Positions 8,190 to 16,306 of a DNA stretch of 35,729 bases are shown in pieces. The translations under genes and the position numbers were made by a program. The stretch lies in NCBI RefSeq assembly GCF_001187535.1, contig NZ_LFIO01000981.1, positions 1 to 35,729 on the forward strand, given 5' to 3'. How positions within the stretch are numbered: the stretch's first letter is position 1; the number at the start of each line of letters is the position of its first letter. This DNA is from Rhizobium ecuadorense (GTDB lineage: Bacteria; Pseudomonadota; Alphaproteobacteria; Rhizobiales; Rhizobiaceae). Below the pieces are notes generated by a model. That model was not told the DNA's origin and searched no databases. It worked only from the letters and a program-made list of their open reading frames with translations.

Positions 8190-8705
8190 ATGATACTCTC
8201 GAAACGCGATTTTCTGAGATTGGGCGGCAGTGCGGCCATCGCCCTCGTCGCTGCCTCATCGCCGGCCACATTCAATCTCGACGGCTCCCTCCCTGTTCTG
8301 ACGGTAGAAAGCGCTGAGGCCAAGGACGGCAATAACGGCAACGGCGGCGGTAACGGCAATGGAGGAGGAAACGGCAACGGCGGCGGTAGCGGCAACGGGG
8401 GAGGGAGCGGCAACGGCAATAGTGGCGGCAACGGTAATAGTGGCGGCAACGGCAATAGCGGCGGCGGTAGTTCTGGCAATAGTGCCGGATCCTCTTCCTC
8501 TTCTTCCGCGACTGGGGCCTCACAAGGATCGGCGGCAAGAGCGACCGAAGCCTCCGATGGCTCGATCGACGTCCGTCATGCGAACGGCATTACAGAGAGC
8601 CTGCGGCGTGGCCGCTACGTGATGAAGGACGGAAAAGGCAGGACGATCATCAGCCGGCAAGCGACTTCAGACGATGCCCGCCGCCTAGGCCGCTACCTTC
8701 GCTAA
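8190..8705 (+). CDS. secreted Asn/Gly-rich low-complexity protein, probable Tat signal
   Basis: A 171-residue protein of unknown function. The N-terminus (SKRDFLRLGG, then a short Ala-rich hydrophobic stretch to about residue 25) looks like a twin-arginine signal with a Lys-Arg variant of the Arg pair. Residues 47-106 are almost entirely Asn, Gly and Ser in NG/GNGGG units. The C-terminal 50 residues form a charged, ordered-looking module (DVRHANGITESLRRGRY, then a RTIISRQAT segment). Comparable Gly/Asn-rich exported proteins with such a tail occur in rhizobia without an assigned role. The ATG is preceded by GAGGCTAGGG. It ends 14 nt before the convergent response-regulator gene. The same NG composition reappears in the FecR protein 4 kb away. 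Confidence 0.75.
   Translation: MILSKRDFLRLGGSAAIALVAASSPATFNLDGSLPVLTVESAEAKDGNNGNGGGNGNGGGNGNGGGSGNGGGSGNGNSGGNGNSGGNGNSGGGSSGNSAGSSSSSSATGASQGSAARATEASDGSIDVRHANGITESLRRGRYVMKDGKGRTIISRQATSDDARRLGRYLR
8328..8507 (+). repeat. Asn/Gly-coding low-complexity tract
   Basis: Imperfect tandem GGCAAC / GGCGGC / GGTAGC hexamer-like units encode residues 47-106 of the secreted protein. The units vary at third positions, so this is a protein-level repeat under selection for composition rather than an exact DNA microsatellite. Confidence 0.8.
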
Positions 8706-8719
8706 CGCGCGACTAGATG

Positions 8720-9343
8720 TTAGCGCTGTTCGCGCCATTGGAGAGCCGCTTCCGTCCTGTTCGAGACGCCGAGCTTGCTCAGAATCTGTGTCATATGATG
8801 CTTCACCGTCTTTTCCTGAAGGTTGAGACGCAAGCCGATATGTTTGTTTGACAAGCCTTGAGCGACCAAATCCATCACCTCGCGCTCCCGTGGCGTCAGA
8901 CCGTTTTTGTCAGGCGCGCTGCCATTCAGCGAATTCTCCATGACCTTTGTCGACATCGTCGGCGAGATATATCGTGATCCGCTCAGCACCGTCTGGATGG
9001 CTTCGGCGAGACCACGCGAGCCGACCCCTTTCAGAACATAGCCCATTGCGCCCCGTTGCAGGGCTATCAGCAGCGTGTCCACCTCCTCGGATACCGTCAA
9101 CATCAGCACTTTCGTTGTCGGGCTGCGCGTCAGCACGTCGCTGATCGCAGACAGTCCGCCGCCGGGCATGGAGACATCGAGGAGCATGATATCGGGTCGG
9201 GTGTTCGCGGCGATCATCGCTGCGTCGTCGCTGCTAGCGCCTTCGCCAACGACGGAAAAATCGCTGATCTCCGACAGACTGCGCGTTACGCCCTCGCGAA
9301 AAAGCGGATGGTCGTCTACGACGCCGATAGTGATTGATGTCAT
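8720..9343 (-). CDS. NarL/FixJ-family response regulator
   Basis: A 207-residue two-component response regulator and DNA-binding transcription factor. The receiver domain begins VGVVDDHPLFREG with the acidic Asp pair at residues 10-11. The phosphoacceptor is Asp56 in MLLDVSMPGGG. The LuxR-type helix-turn-helix occupies about residues 143-205 (LTPREREVMDLVAQGLSNK, then EKTVKHHMTQILSKLGV). It starts 2 nt after the stop of the histidine-kinase gene (TAG-AA-ATG), so the two are co-translated partners. Targets are unknown; the surrounding envelope and low-complexity genes are candidates. Confidence 0.93.
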   Translation of the reverse strand: MTSITIGVVDDHPLFREGVTRSLSEISDFSVVGEGASSDDAAMIAANTRPDIMLLDVSMPGGGLSAISDVLTRSPTTKVLMLTVSEEVDTLLIALQRGAMGYVLKGVGSRGLAEAIQTVLSGSRYISPTMSTKVMENSLNGSAPDKNGLTPREREVMDLVAQGLSNKHIGLRLNLQEKTVKHHMTQILSKLGVSNRTEAALQWREQR

Positions 9344-9345
9344 TT

Positions 9346-10734
9346 CTAGTCTCCCACTTCCATGGGCTCGAAGGTCATGGTCACCGTCGTCCCTCCTTCG
9401 CCCGTCTCGATCTCGAAGGATCCCCCCAGGCTGTCGATACGTTCGCGAAGCCCCACCAGGCCGAGGCTCGTCGGCCGCACCTCGGTCGGGTCGAAGCCAT
9501 CGCCGCGGTCGCTGACCTCGACATGAACATGGCCATTGTGCGAGACCGCTCTTACGGCCTGCTGAATACCGCCGCCGTGGCGATAGGCGTTGTTCAAGGC
9601 TTCCTGCACGAAGCGATAGATGCAGATCTTTACAGCAGGAGCGAGTTCGGGGCCATCATCGTCGATGATTGTTTCGACGCGGGTTTCGGTCTTGTGCTGA
9701 TGCGCTTCGACCACCCGGGTTACAATCTCGCTGATCGAGGACTTCTCGATCTGCGGCAGCACCAGTCCGCTGCAGATATTGCGGATCTCGGTCATCGCCT
9801 CGGCAAGGCTCGAGCGTATCCACCCGAGTTCCTTTTCCCGCGCTTCGGGCAAGGTCGACGCATTGATCAACATATCGCTGTCCAGCCGCAGTGAGGCGTA
9901 GGCAATGTGCTGGGCCGGGCCATCGTGCAGGTCGGCGCCGATGCTGCGCAGGTAGGATTCGTTCAGCGCCGCCACGCGCTGGGAAGCGCGCTGCAGCCGC
10001 CGCTGCAGCCCGCGGTTTTCCGCCAGCAGCGCTGACAGATCGCTGACCCGTTCTTTGAGATCCTTGCGCTGAGCCTCTATCGTCCGGCTGACCCGAAAAA
10101 CCAGGACCGCGAGAACAAGGAAAAAGATTGCCGTCAAAGCGGCGACTGCGGCCCAGCTCCGCAGCCTGGCATGGGCCAGACTGTCGGCTAATCCTTCCGC
10201 CGTTTCGTAGAATTCGATGACGGCGACCGCCTGTCCGGACCATGGCTGGAGCACGGGGTTGTAAATTTCCATGAGTGGCTTGCCGAGTGCACGCTCCTTG
10301 TCGCTTTCCGGATCGTCGGCGATTTCGTAGCGCGCGACGAGAGAGCCCGCGAAGGCTTTCCGGAGCTTGTCGCTGACCGCAAACCTTCTGCCCACCATCT
10401 CCTTCTCGTTCGAATAGAGAATGGTGCCGTCGCTTCGCCAGAGCTTGAACGAAACGAGACGCCTGCCGAGCGCCCCCTGACCGAGCGTCTCGTCCAGAGC
10501 CTGAGCGCTGCCTTCGTCCAGGAATGATGCCGTTTGCATGTCGGGAAGCAGCGGGGCGACAACGCTGTCGACATAGAGCGCCGTCGCAGCACCGGAATTG
10601 TGAATGACCGCCTCCTCGATGAGGTGGGTGACGAGAATGCCCACCAGGAACATGGCGGCAATCGAGATCAACCCACCCGCGATGAAGAACTGGGAGGCGA
10701 GTGAGCGGGCATTCCAGCGGCGAAGCCAATTCAT
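9346..10734 (-). CDS. membrane sensor histidine kinase, NarX/DesK-type (HisKA_3)
   Basis: A 462-residue sensor kinase. Transmembrane helix 1 is about residues 16-38, followed by an extracytoplasmic sensor of about 150 residues with an SDGTILYSN segment typical of Cache/PAS-like folds. Helix 2 is about residues 192-214, then a coiled coil (about 220-260). The phospho-acceptor is His270 in GADLHDGPAQH, the HisKA_3 pattern with HDGP. The ATPase has the N box in FVQEALNNAYRHG, the G1 box in DRGDGFDP and LGLVGLRERI. It autophosphorylates and passes phosphate to the adjacent NarL-type regulator. The signal is unknown. Confidence 0.92.
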   Translation of the reverse strand: MNWLRRWNARSLASQFFIAGGLISIAAMFLVGILVTHLIEEAVIHNSGAATALYVDSVVAPLLPDMQTASFLDEGSAQALDETLGQGALGRRLVSFKLWRSDGTILYSNEKEMVGRRFAVSDKLRKAFAGSLVARYEIADDPESDKERALGKPLMEIYNPVLQPWSGQAVAVIEFYETAEGLADSLAHARLRSWAAVAALTAIFFLVLAVLVFRVSRTIEAQRKDLKERVSDLSALLAENRGLQRRLQRASQRVAALNESYLRSIGADLHDGPAQHIAYASLRLDSDMLINASTLPEAREKELGWIRSSLAEAMTEIRNICSGLVLPQIEKSSISEIVTRVVEAHQHKTETRVETIIDDDGPELAPAVKICIYRFVQEALNNAYRHGGGIQQAVRAVSHNGHVHVEVSDRGDGFDPTEVRPTSLGLVGLRERIDSLGGSFEIETGEGGTTVTMTFEPMEVGD

Positions 10735-10796
10735 TGTGATACCGGTAAGAGACTGCCGACTAACCTATCGCTTCCTCAGAATTTTTCCAGACAGCG

Positions 10797-10973
10797 TCAA
10801 GGCACATCCCTGGTATCGAAGATTTCGGCCCCTCTTATGCTTTTGGTCAACTGCAGCGTATCGCCTGACATGGCTGCGCCGAAGACGTAGAGAAGACCAG
10901 CGAGAACGACGACAAGGGCGATGACGCACACGTTGCAGACGTCATTGACGTGGGATCTGTTATTCCAGGCCAT
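10797..10973 (-). CDS. small single-span membrane protein
   Basis: A 58-residue protein of unknown function. One transmembrane helix is visible at about residues 14-37 (VCVIALVVVLAGLLYVFGA), preceded by a short polar N-terminus and followed by a short charged tail. An ATG with AAGGAGA 7 nt upstream fixes the start at 10973. A near-perfect EcfG promoter stands just upstream, which argues that this is a real, stress-induced gene. It lies 62 nt upstream of the histidine-kinase gene on the same strand and could be co-transcribed with it. Confidence 0.7.
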   Translation of the reverse strand: MAWNNRSHVNDVCNVCVIALVVVLAGLLYVFGAAMSGDTLQLTKSIRGAEIFDTRDVP

Positions 10974-11000
10974 ATCAGGATCTCCTTCGGTATCGTTCGA

Positions 11001-11026
11001 AACGGAGCCGGTTCGGTGCACGTTCC
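11001..11026 (-). promoter_or_regulatory. EcfG-type general stress promoter
   Basis: On the minus strand GGAAC (11026-11022) is followed by 17 nt and then CGTT (11004-11001), an exact match to the EcfG consensus. It is about 28 nt upstream of the start of the 58-residue membrane protein. This is the best promoter match in the window. Confidence 0.65.
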
Positions 11027-11137
11027 ACGCCGGGGACTTCGGTCGGGGAGGGTAGGGACCAAGGTCTTATTCCCGTGGACATTGGCGGAATCCGTCATAT
11101 TTCAGGCCTCAGGGATTGAAGGGGTGGAGTTTTGTGA

Positions 11138-11989
11138 GTGACAATTTCTGCCGATCTCGAAAGCGGCGACCACGCCGCATTTGCCACTTCTCCCGCGCCA
11201 TTCGATCAAGGCGTCGCCGAGCTTTACCAGGCCCTTCTGGTGCCGATCCTCTTCGAGCCCTATGCGGCGGAGATGGCCATCGTCGCCGACCGGTCGAAAC
11301 CGGGCAGCGTTCTCGAACTCGCCGCAGGGACGGGTGCTTTGACACGCGCCCTGCGCGCGACGCTCGATCCGCCGACGGAGATCGTTGCCACCGACCTCAG
11401 CCAGGCGATGATCGACATCGGCGCACCCTCGGTGACGATGTCGCGGACGCACTGGATGCACGCCGATGCGCAAAATCTTCCCTTCGCCCCCGAAATGTTC
11501 GATCTGGTCATCTGCCAGTTCGGCGCCATGTTCTTTCCCGACAAGGTGAAGGCTTATGGCGAGGCTCAAAGAGTGTTGCGCGGCAAAGGCCGTTTTCTGT
11601 TCTCGACATGGGATTCACTTGCGGCCAACGACTTCGCAAGCTGCGTGGATGAATGTCTGGCAGAGCTCTTCCCATCTGATCCGCCGGATTTTCTCAGGCG
11701 CTTGCCATACTCTTACTTCGACCCCGGCCCGATCAAGGCGCAGATGTCGTCGGCGGGTTTTGAGTCCGTTACCTGCGACCGGCTCCAATTGACCGCCGTC
11801 GCGGCCACCGCGCACGACGTTGCGGCGGCCTTCTGCCAGGGCACGCCGCTGCGGGGGGAGATCGAATGGCGGGCGCCGGAGCGCATGTCCGAGATCGTCG
11901 AGGAGGTGGCCGGGCGAATGGAAGCGCGGCACGGAGCTTGTCCCAGCGGCGGCATGAGCGCCTTGGTCGTCACCGGCCGCGTTTCGTAG
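11138..11989 (+). CDS. class I SAM-dependent methyltransferase
   Basis: A 283-residue methyltransferase of the UbiE/Methyltransf_11 type. Motif I is VLELAAGTGALTRAL (about residues 53-67), the acidic end of strand 2 is in ATDLSQAM, and motif II/III reads DAQNLPFAPEMFDLVICQFGAMFFPD. The methyl acceptor is unknown; the FSTWDS segment after strand 5 is common among small-molecule methyltransferases. The start is a GTG at 11138 in GTGACAATT, and no ATG gives the complete N-terminus. It is divergent from the small membrane protein and 116 nt upstream of the FecR gene. Confidence 0.85.
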   Translation: MTISADLESGDHAAFATSPAPFDQGVAELYQALLVPILFEPYAAEMAIVADRSKPGSVLELAAGTGALTRALRATLDPPTEIVATDLSQAMIDIGAPSVTMSRTHWMHADAQNLPFAPEMFDLVICQFGAMFFPDKVKAYGEAQRVLRGKGRFLFSTWDSLAANDFASCVDECLAELFPSDPPDFLRRLPYSYFDPGPIKAQMSSAGFESVTCDRLQLTAVAATAHDVAAAFCQGTPLRGEIEWRAPERMSEIVEEVAGRMEARHGACPSGGMSALVVTGRVS

Positions 11990-12105
11990 TCCCTTGGCCG
12001 AGCGCCCGCGTATTAATCATACAATTCCTACAATCGTCATGCGGTTTTATAATCATTCTTAATTGGAACATGCTTCACTCGTCTCAAGGCCGAGGGATAG
12101 CATTG

Positions 12106-13059
12106 ATGTTGATAATATTTCGAATTCTGATCGCAGCATTGATCGTGCTGCCGACAGCCGTCTTTGCTGCTGCCGATGACTGGCGGGTCGTCAAGGCGAC
12201 AGATCAAGTAAAATTTACGGTCGACAGGACGAACTGGCAGGACCTGCGCGCCGGCGAGGTGGTTCCCAACCGGGCATGGGTTTCCACCGGCCCGCGAGGG
12301 CGCGTTCAGCTTAGCCGGGGTGTGGAGAGCATCACCTTTCAGCCAAACACGCTCGCCGCCATCTCCAACAACGAATCCGCTGCCATGAAAACGCAGATCT
12401 TCCAGCAGGTGGGTTCGCTGGACCTTGAAATCGAGAAGCGAAGCCAACCGCATACGACGGTACAGACGCCCTACCTCGCCGCCCTGGTGAAAGGGACGAT
12501 CTTTCATGTGACGGTCAATCGAGCGAAAGCATCGGTCGCCGTGGATCGAGGCCTGGTCCAGGTCACCTCCTTCGCCAGCGGCCAGCGCTCGAACGTGGCG
12601 CCCGGGCAGAGCGCGACCGTCGACAAGAAGGCCGGCATGACGGTGGCGGGCCGGCTATCCAAGCCCGAGATCACCTCGGTTGCAGCCTCGGTCGCCCAGA
12701 TTCCGGCCGTGGGTACCACGAAACTCGCCGGTGCCACCGCAGAGACCAAGAGCAGTTCTTCGGCGACGAACAAGAACACCAGTTCCAGCGCGAGCGAGGA
12801 TGACAGCGCTAGCAACGGCAAGAGCAACGGCAATTCCAGCCGCAGCGGTAACGGCAACAGCGGCAATTCCGGTGGCAACGGAAACGGCAACAGCAATTCC
12901 GGAGCAAACGGCAACAACGGCAATGGCAACGGCCATTCCGATGACAGCGGTAACAATGGGAATGGTAACGGCCACGGCAACGGCAACAGCGGCAAGGGTG
13001 ACAACAACAGCGGCGGCAACGGTAACGGCAATTCCGGCGGAAAAGGCAAGGACAAGTGA
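12106..13059 (+). CDS. FecR-domain periplasmic protein with Asn/Gly-rich tail
   Basis: A 317-residue exported protein. Its signal peptide spans about residues 1-22 (hydrophobic core FRILIAALIVLPTAVFA, cleaved near AAA-DD). A FecR-type beta-rich domain covers about residues 25-165; it contains TGPRGRVQLSRG and a TPYLAALVKGTIFHV segment typical of FecR domains. A Ser/Thr linker follows, then residues 237-317 made almost only of Asn, Gly and Ser. The ATG at 12106 has GAGGGAT 7 nt upstream; an in-frame ATG at 12070 is possible but less well placed. A TATAAT is at 12048-12053. Its stop overlaps the GTG of the CHASE2-EAL gene, so the two are translationally coupled and probably work together as an envelope sensor. 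Confidence 0.85.
   Translation: MLIIFRILIAALIVLPTAVFAAADDWRVVKATDQVKFTVDRTNWQDLRAGEVVPNRAWVSTGPRGRVQLSRGVESITFQPNTLAAISNNESAAMKTQIFQQVGSLDLEIEKRSQPHTTVQTPYLAALVKGTIFHVTVNRAKASVAVDRGLVQVTSFASGQRSNVAPGQSATVDKKAGMTVAGRLSKPEITSVAASVAQIPAVGTTKLAGATAETKSSSSATNKNTSSSASEDDSASNGKSNGNSSRSGNGNSGNSGGNGNGNSNSGANGNNGNGNGHSDDSGNNGNGNGHGNGNSGKGDNNSGGNGNGNSGGKGKDK
12814..13056 (+). repeat. Asn/Gly-coding low-complexity tract in the FecR protein
   Basis: About 81 codons dominated by AAC/AAT, GGC/GGT and AGC encode NG, NGNG, NSGG and GNGNGH units. The composition matches the tract of the exported protein at 8190-8705. No exact period is maintained. Confidence 0.8.
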
Positions 13060-15821
13060 GGGGTAGGGCCAAGGCGGCTGGGGATTATCTCTCCAACGGC
13101 ATCAGCACGATCGCGGTTCGGCTGGTGCTGATCGCCGTCATGCTGGTGCTGCCCGCGGCCAGCCTCGGCTTCGTGCAGGGGATCGACAACAATCTTTTCG
13201 CCAAGCGCTTCGAATGGGCGCCTCGCACCGCCACCGGCAACATTGTCTTCGTTGCGATCGACAAGCATTCCCTCGACGCTGTCGGGACATGGCCCTGGCC
13301 ACGGAGCATCTACGCGACACTGCTCGACAAGCTGATTGCCTCAGGCGTCAAGGATATCTTTCTCGACGTCGATTTCAGCACAATCTCCAGCACTGAAGAG
13401 GACGAGCTTCTCACAGCAGCGCTCGCGAGATCCGGAGGAGGGGTTCTTCTGCCGGTGTTCCGGCAGCAGGAGACGGCGTCATCGTCTGAAACGGCGGTGA
13501 CGAGGCCGATCCCGCAGTTCCTTGAGAATGCCTGGCCCGCATTCGCCAATGTCGCGTTGGATGCGGACGGGATCGTCCGCCGTTTCGATCTGGGAAGCCA
13601 GCTCGACGGGAACCCCACCCAATCGGCAGCAGCAGCCCTGGGCAGGGTCGACGGCAGTTCCGGTTCCCTGGCTGTGGACTATTCGATCAGGCCCGACACC
13701 ATCCCGACATTCTCGTTGTCCGACGTGCTGAACGGGACCGTGCCGGCCGAGGCGATCAAGAACCGCTCGGTCGTGGTGGGAGCATCCGCAGCCGAGCTGA
13801 AAGACATTTTCGCCGTTCCCGTCTACGGCGCGATTGCCGGCCCGCTCATTCACGTGCTCGCCGCGGAAACGCTGCTTCAGAAGCGCTTCCTCCGGCTGTT
13901 CGATCAGGCTCCGCTGGAGCTCTTGTTTGCAGCCTTGCTGATCGTCGGCGTCATCCGCAGCCGTTCAACCGGGATTGTCAAGATGATGGCAATCGGACTG
14001 ACCATCGTCGTCATCGGCGAGATCGGCGCATTCCTGCTGCAGTGGCGCTACGGGATGCTTGTCGGAACGGCGGTGCCGTGGCTGATGCTGCTGCTCGCAT
14101 GGATGCTCGCTCTGAACGAACGTGTCGACCTCGGTCGAATGCTGGTCGCCATCGCCAATACCGAGGCTCGCAACGCCAGGCGCCTGATGAGACGGATCAT
14201 CGCCGACAGTTCGGACGGTGTCGTTGCATTCGATAGCGATCTGAGGATCGTCGAAGCGAGCGCATCCGCAAAGGCGGTGCTGCGAGCCGAGATCGGCGCC
14301 TCCCTTCTCACCAGCACCGACGCCGCCATCGTCGATGTCGTGCGCAGGCTGGTTGCAAAGCACGATGGCGAACCGGGCAACGTGCACACGGCCCTTGTCG
14401 ACTTCTCCGACAAAGGCTCGCAGGGCACGCATTACGAGGCATCCGTCACGATTTCGCCGATCGAACAGCCGCATGCGCATCCGGCCTCGGCGCGGTCGCG
14501 GTTTGCCGGTTGCCTGATCATACGGGACATCACCGCGCGGTATGATTATGAAGAGCGGTTGAAGGCGCTGTCAGAGCTGGACGACCTGACCGGGCTGCTC
14601 AATCGCCGGGAATTCGCCTCCCGTCTGGCAACCCTTGAGGGCGGGACCCTCGTCTCGGTGCTGGATATCGAACGATTCTCCTCGCTTTGCGCCACGCTTG
14701 GGCGCGACGTCGGCGACGAACTCCTGAAGGCCGTGGCGGTGAGACTCGGCAACACATTCGTCGGCAATTTGCTTGCAAGACTGGACCGCGACCATTTCGG
14801 CATCGCCACCCCGGCGGTCGATGCACAGGCGGTCGAGGATTTTGCAGAGGGTCTGTTGGACCTGTTCGAGGAGCCTCTGCAGCTCCGCGGTTCGGCTGTG
14901 CCGATCTCGGTCCACGTCGGAATAGCCGGCTCGGAAGATGCCGCCGCCGGCGCGCTCCTGAACGCCGCCGAATCCGCGCTCGATGCTGCAAAGACCATGG
15001 CAGGCCGGCGATGGTCTTCTTTCGATCCTTCCACAGCCGTTCGCCAGGCCCGGTCGCGCCGGCTGGAGCGGGACATGCGCGATGCTCTCCGGGACCGGCA
15101 GTTCTTCCTGCTGTTCCAGCCACAGATCGAATTTGCAAGCGGGCGCCTGTTAGGCGCGGAAGCGCTGATCCGATGGAACCATCCCGAGTTCGGTTTGATA
15201 TCTCCGGCCGAGTTCATCCCGATTGCGGAATCCTCCGGCTTGATCTGCGAGATCGGCCGCTGGACGCTCTTCGAAGCTTGCACCGAAGCGGCCACCTGGC
15301 CCGGGGAACTCGGCGTCGCCGTCAACGTCTCGGCTCTTCAGTTCGAGCAGTCCGACATCGAGGCCGATGTGAGGGAGGCCTTGTCAAACAGCGGGCTTCC
15401 GTCTTCCCTCCTCTGCCTCGAGCTGACGGAGTCGGCCTTCCTCGGCCAAGGCGGAGCCGTGATCGCAAAGATGCGCGCGCTTCGCGAAACAGGGATCGTC
15501 ATCGCCTTGGACGACTTCGGCACCGGCTACTCCTCGATGAGCTACCTTGCCGATCTTCCTCTCGACAAGCTCAAGATCGACCAGTCCTTCGTCCGGCGAA
15601 TGAGGGGAAATCCGACCATGCTGGAGATCGTGCGGGCGATTATTTCGCTGGCGCATGGTTTGAAACTGCAGGTCGTCGCCGAAGGCGTCGAAACCGAAAC
15701 GGAGGCCGAAGCGCTGCAACGGCTCGGATGCGAGACGGGGCAGGGCTATCTCTTCGGGAGGCCGGCCGAGGCTCGTCGCATGCTTTCCAAATGGAATGTC
15801 TGGAAGCGTCTATCGGCCTGA
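13056..15821 (+). CDS. CHASE2-(degenerate GGDEF)-EAL membrane protein, probable c-di-GMP phosphodiesterase
   Basis: A 921-residue protein. A transmembrane helix lies near residues 20-40, and an extracytoplasmic CHASE2 sensor spans about 45-285 (VFVAIDKHSLDAVGTWPWPR is a CHASE2 landmark). Three further helices lie at about 290-360 and a PAS-like segment at about 375-490. A GGDEF domain follows at about 505-660, with its signature replaced by RLDRDHFG, so it should not synthesise c-di-GMP. The EAL domain (about 675-915) keeps EALIRWNHP, NVSALQFE, LELTES, DDFGTGYSS, KIDQSF and VAEGVE, so hydrolysis is expected. The GTG start overlaps the FecR stop by GTGA. The FecR partner probably senses or gates the CHASE2 domain. 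Confidence 0.92.
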   Translation: MRGRAKAAGDYLSNGISTIAVRLVLIAVMLVLPAASLGFVQGIDNNLFAKRFEWAPRTATGNIVFVAIDKHSLDAVGTWPWPRSIYATLLDKLIASGVKDIFLDVDFSTISSTEEDELLTAALARSGGGVLLPVFRQQETASSSETAVTRPIPQFLENAWPAFANVALDADGIVRRFDLGSQLDGNPTQSAAAALGRVDGSSGSLAVDYSIRPDTIPTFSLSDVLNGTVPAEAIKNRSVVVGASAAELKDIFAVPVYGAIAGPLIHVLAAETLLQKRFLRLFDQAPLELLFAALLIVGVIRSRSTGIVKMMAIGLTIVVIGEIGAFLLQWRYGMLVGTAVPWLMLLLAWMLALNERVDLGRMLVAIANTEARNARRLMRRIIADSSDGVVAFDSDLRIVEASASAKAVLRAEIGASLLTSTDAAIVDVVRRLVAKHDGEPGNVHTALVDFSDKGSQGTHYEASVTISPIEQPHAHPASARSRFAGCLIIRDITARYDYEERLKALSELDDLTGLLNRREFASRLATLEGGTLVSVLDIERFSSLCATLGRDVGDELLKAVAVRLGNTFVGNLLARLDRDHFGIATPAVDAQAVEDFAEGLLDLFEEPLQLRGSAVPISVHVGIAGSEDAAAGALLNAAESALDAAKTMAGRRWSSFDPSTAVRQARSRRLERDMRDALRDRQFFLLFQPQIEFASGRLLGAEALIRWNHPEFGLISPAEFIPIAESSGLICEIGRWTLFEACTEAATWPGELGVAVNVSALQFEQSDIEADVREALSNSGLPSSLLCLELTESAFLGQGGAVIAKMRALRETGIVIALDDFGTGYSSMSYLADLPLDKLKIDQSFVRRMRGNPTMLEIVRAIISLAHGLKLQVVAEGVETETEAEALQRLGCETGQGYLFGRPAEARRMLSKWNVWKRLSA

Positions 15822-16106
15822 CGGCTCGCCGGGTTTGCGCTGGAAGGCCGCGGGTCCGTCGGAAGGTTCGTGGATCGCCCGGATGACGTGCTTTTCGATC
15901 TCGAAACAGGTCTCGTCATATTCTTGCACCCGTTTCGGATCGAAGTGCCGCTTGCGAACGGCATCGCGCGCTTCGACAGCCATCTGGTAGGCTTCGAAGA
16001 GCTGGAGTTGCCACGGGTCGCGCGCTTCCATGATCAGCTTCCGCATCTCAGGCAGACGCATCGCCAGGCGCCTGCGCCCCGCCTCCCTGCGGTTGGATCG
16101 TGCCAT
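15810..16106 (-). CDS. conserved hypothetical protein, short, Arg-rich
   Basis: A 98-residue protein with no recognised domain. It is basic at the N-terminus (ARSNRREAGRRRLAMRLPEMRKL), then predicted helical with mixed charge and aromatic residues (DPWQLQLFEAYQMAVEARDAV, then YDETCFEIEKHVIRAI). No signal or membrane segment is seen, so it is a cytosolic candidate. The ATG at 16106 is chosen because GGAG lies 10 nt upstream and the longer frame to 16199 adds an unconvincing leader. A GGAAC motif stands 37 nt upstream of the ATG. The 3' end overlaps the end of the EAL gene by 12 bp, convergently. Confidence 0.6.
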   Translation of the reverse strand: MARSNRREAGRRRLAMRLPEMRKLIMEARDPWQLQLFEAYQMAVEARDAVRKRHFDPKRVQEYDETCFEIEKHVIRAIHEPSDGPAAFQRKPGEPSGR

Positions 16107-16233
16107 CTCCTTCAGTCTCCTGCCGATACCGGGTACGACCGGTTCCTTTCGATCCGAAAGTAGCGCCGGCAACCGACATTGACATGGATCTCGGACCAAA
16201 GACCGGGATCGATCGGACTGAGGTCCGAGGCGT

Positions 16234-16258
16234 GGAACGACCCCGTCTCCAACTGGTT
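16234..16258 (+). promoter_or_regulatory. EcfG-type promoter for the first DUF1236 gene
   Basis: GGAAC at 16234-16238, 16 nt, then GGTT at 16255-16258 (GTT core kept, with the preceding C replaced by G). It lies about 48 nt upstream of the ATG at 16307. This is a good match to EcfG spacing. Confidence 0.5.
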
Positions 16259-16306
16259 GGTCTGGCAGCGGTCACCAAGGCCGCTTCAAAACAGAAGGAG
16301 GAAAAT

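Noticed and set aside
8328..8507. Possible CRISPR array or DNA minisatellite
   Set aside because: The repetition is of short codon-sized units without constant repeats and unique spacers, and it lies inside an open reading frame.
12504..13268. Minus-strand Pro/Leu-rich ORF opposite the NG tract
   Set aside because: Its repeats (PLPLPPL) are only the complement of Asn/Gly codons. The plus-strand FecR frame has signal peptide, domain and coupled downstream gene.
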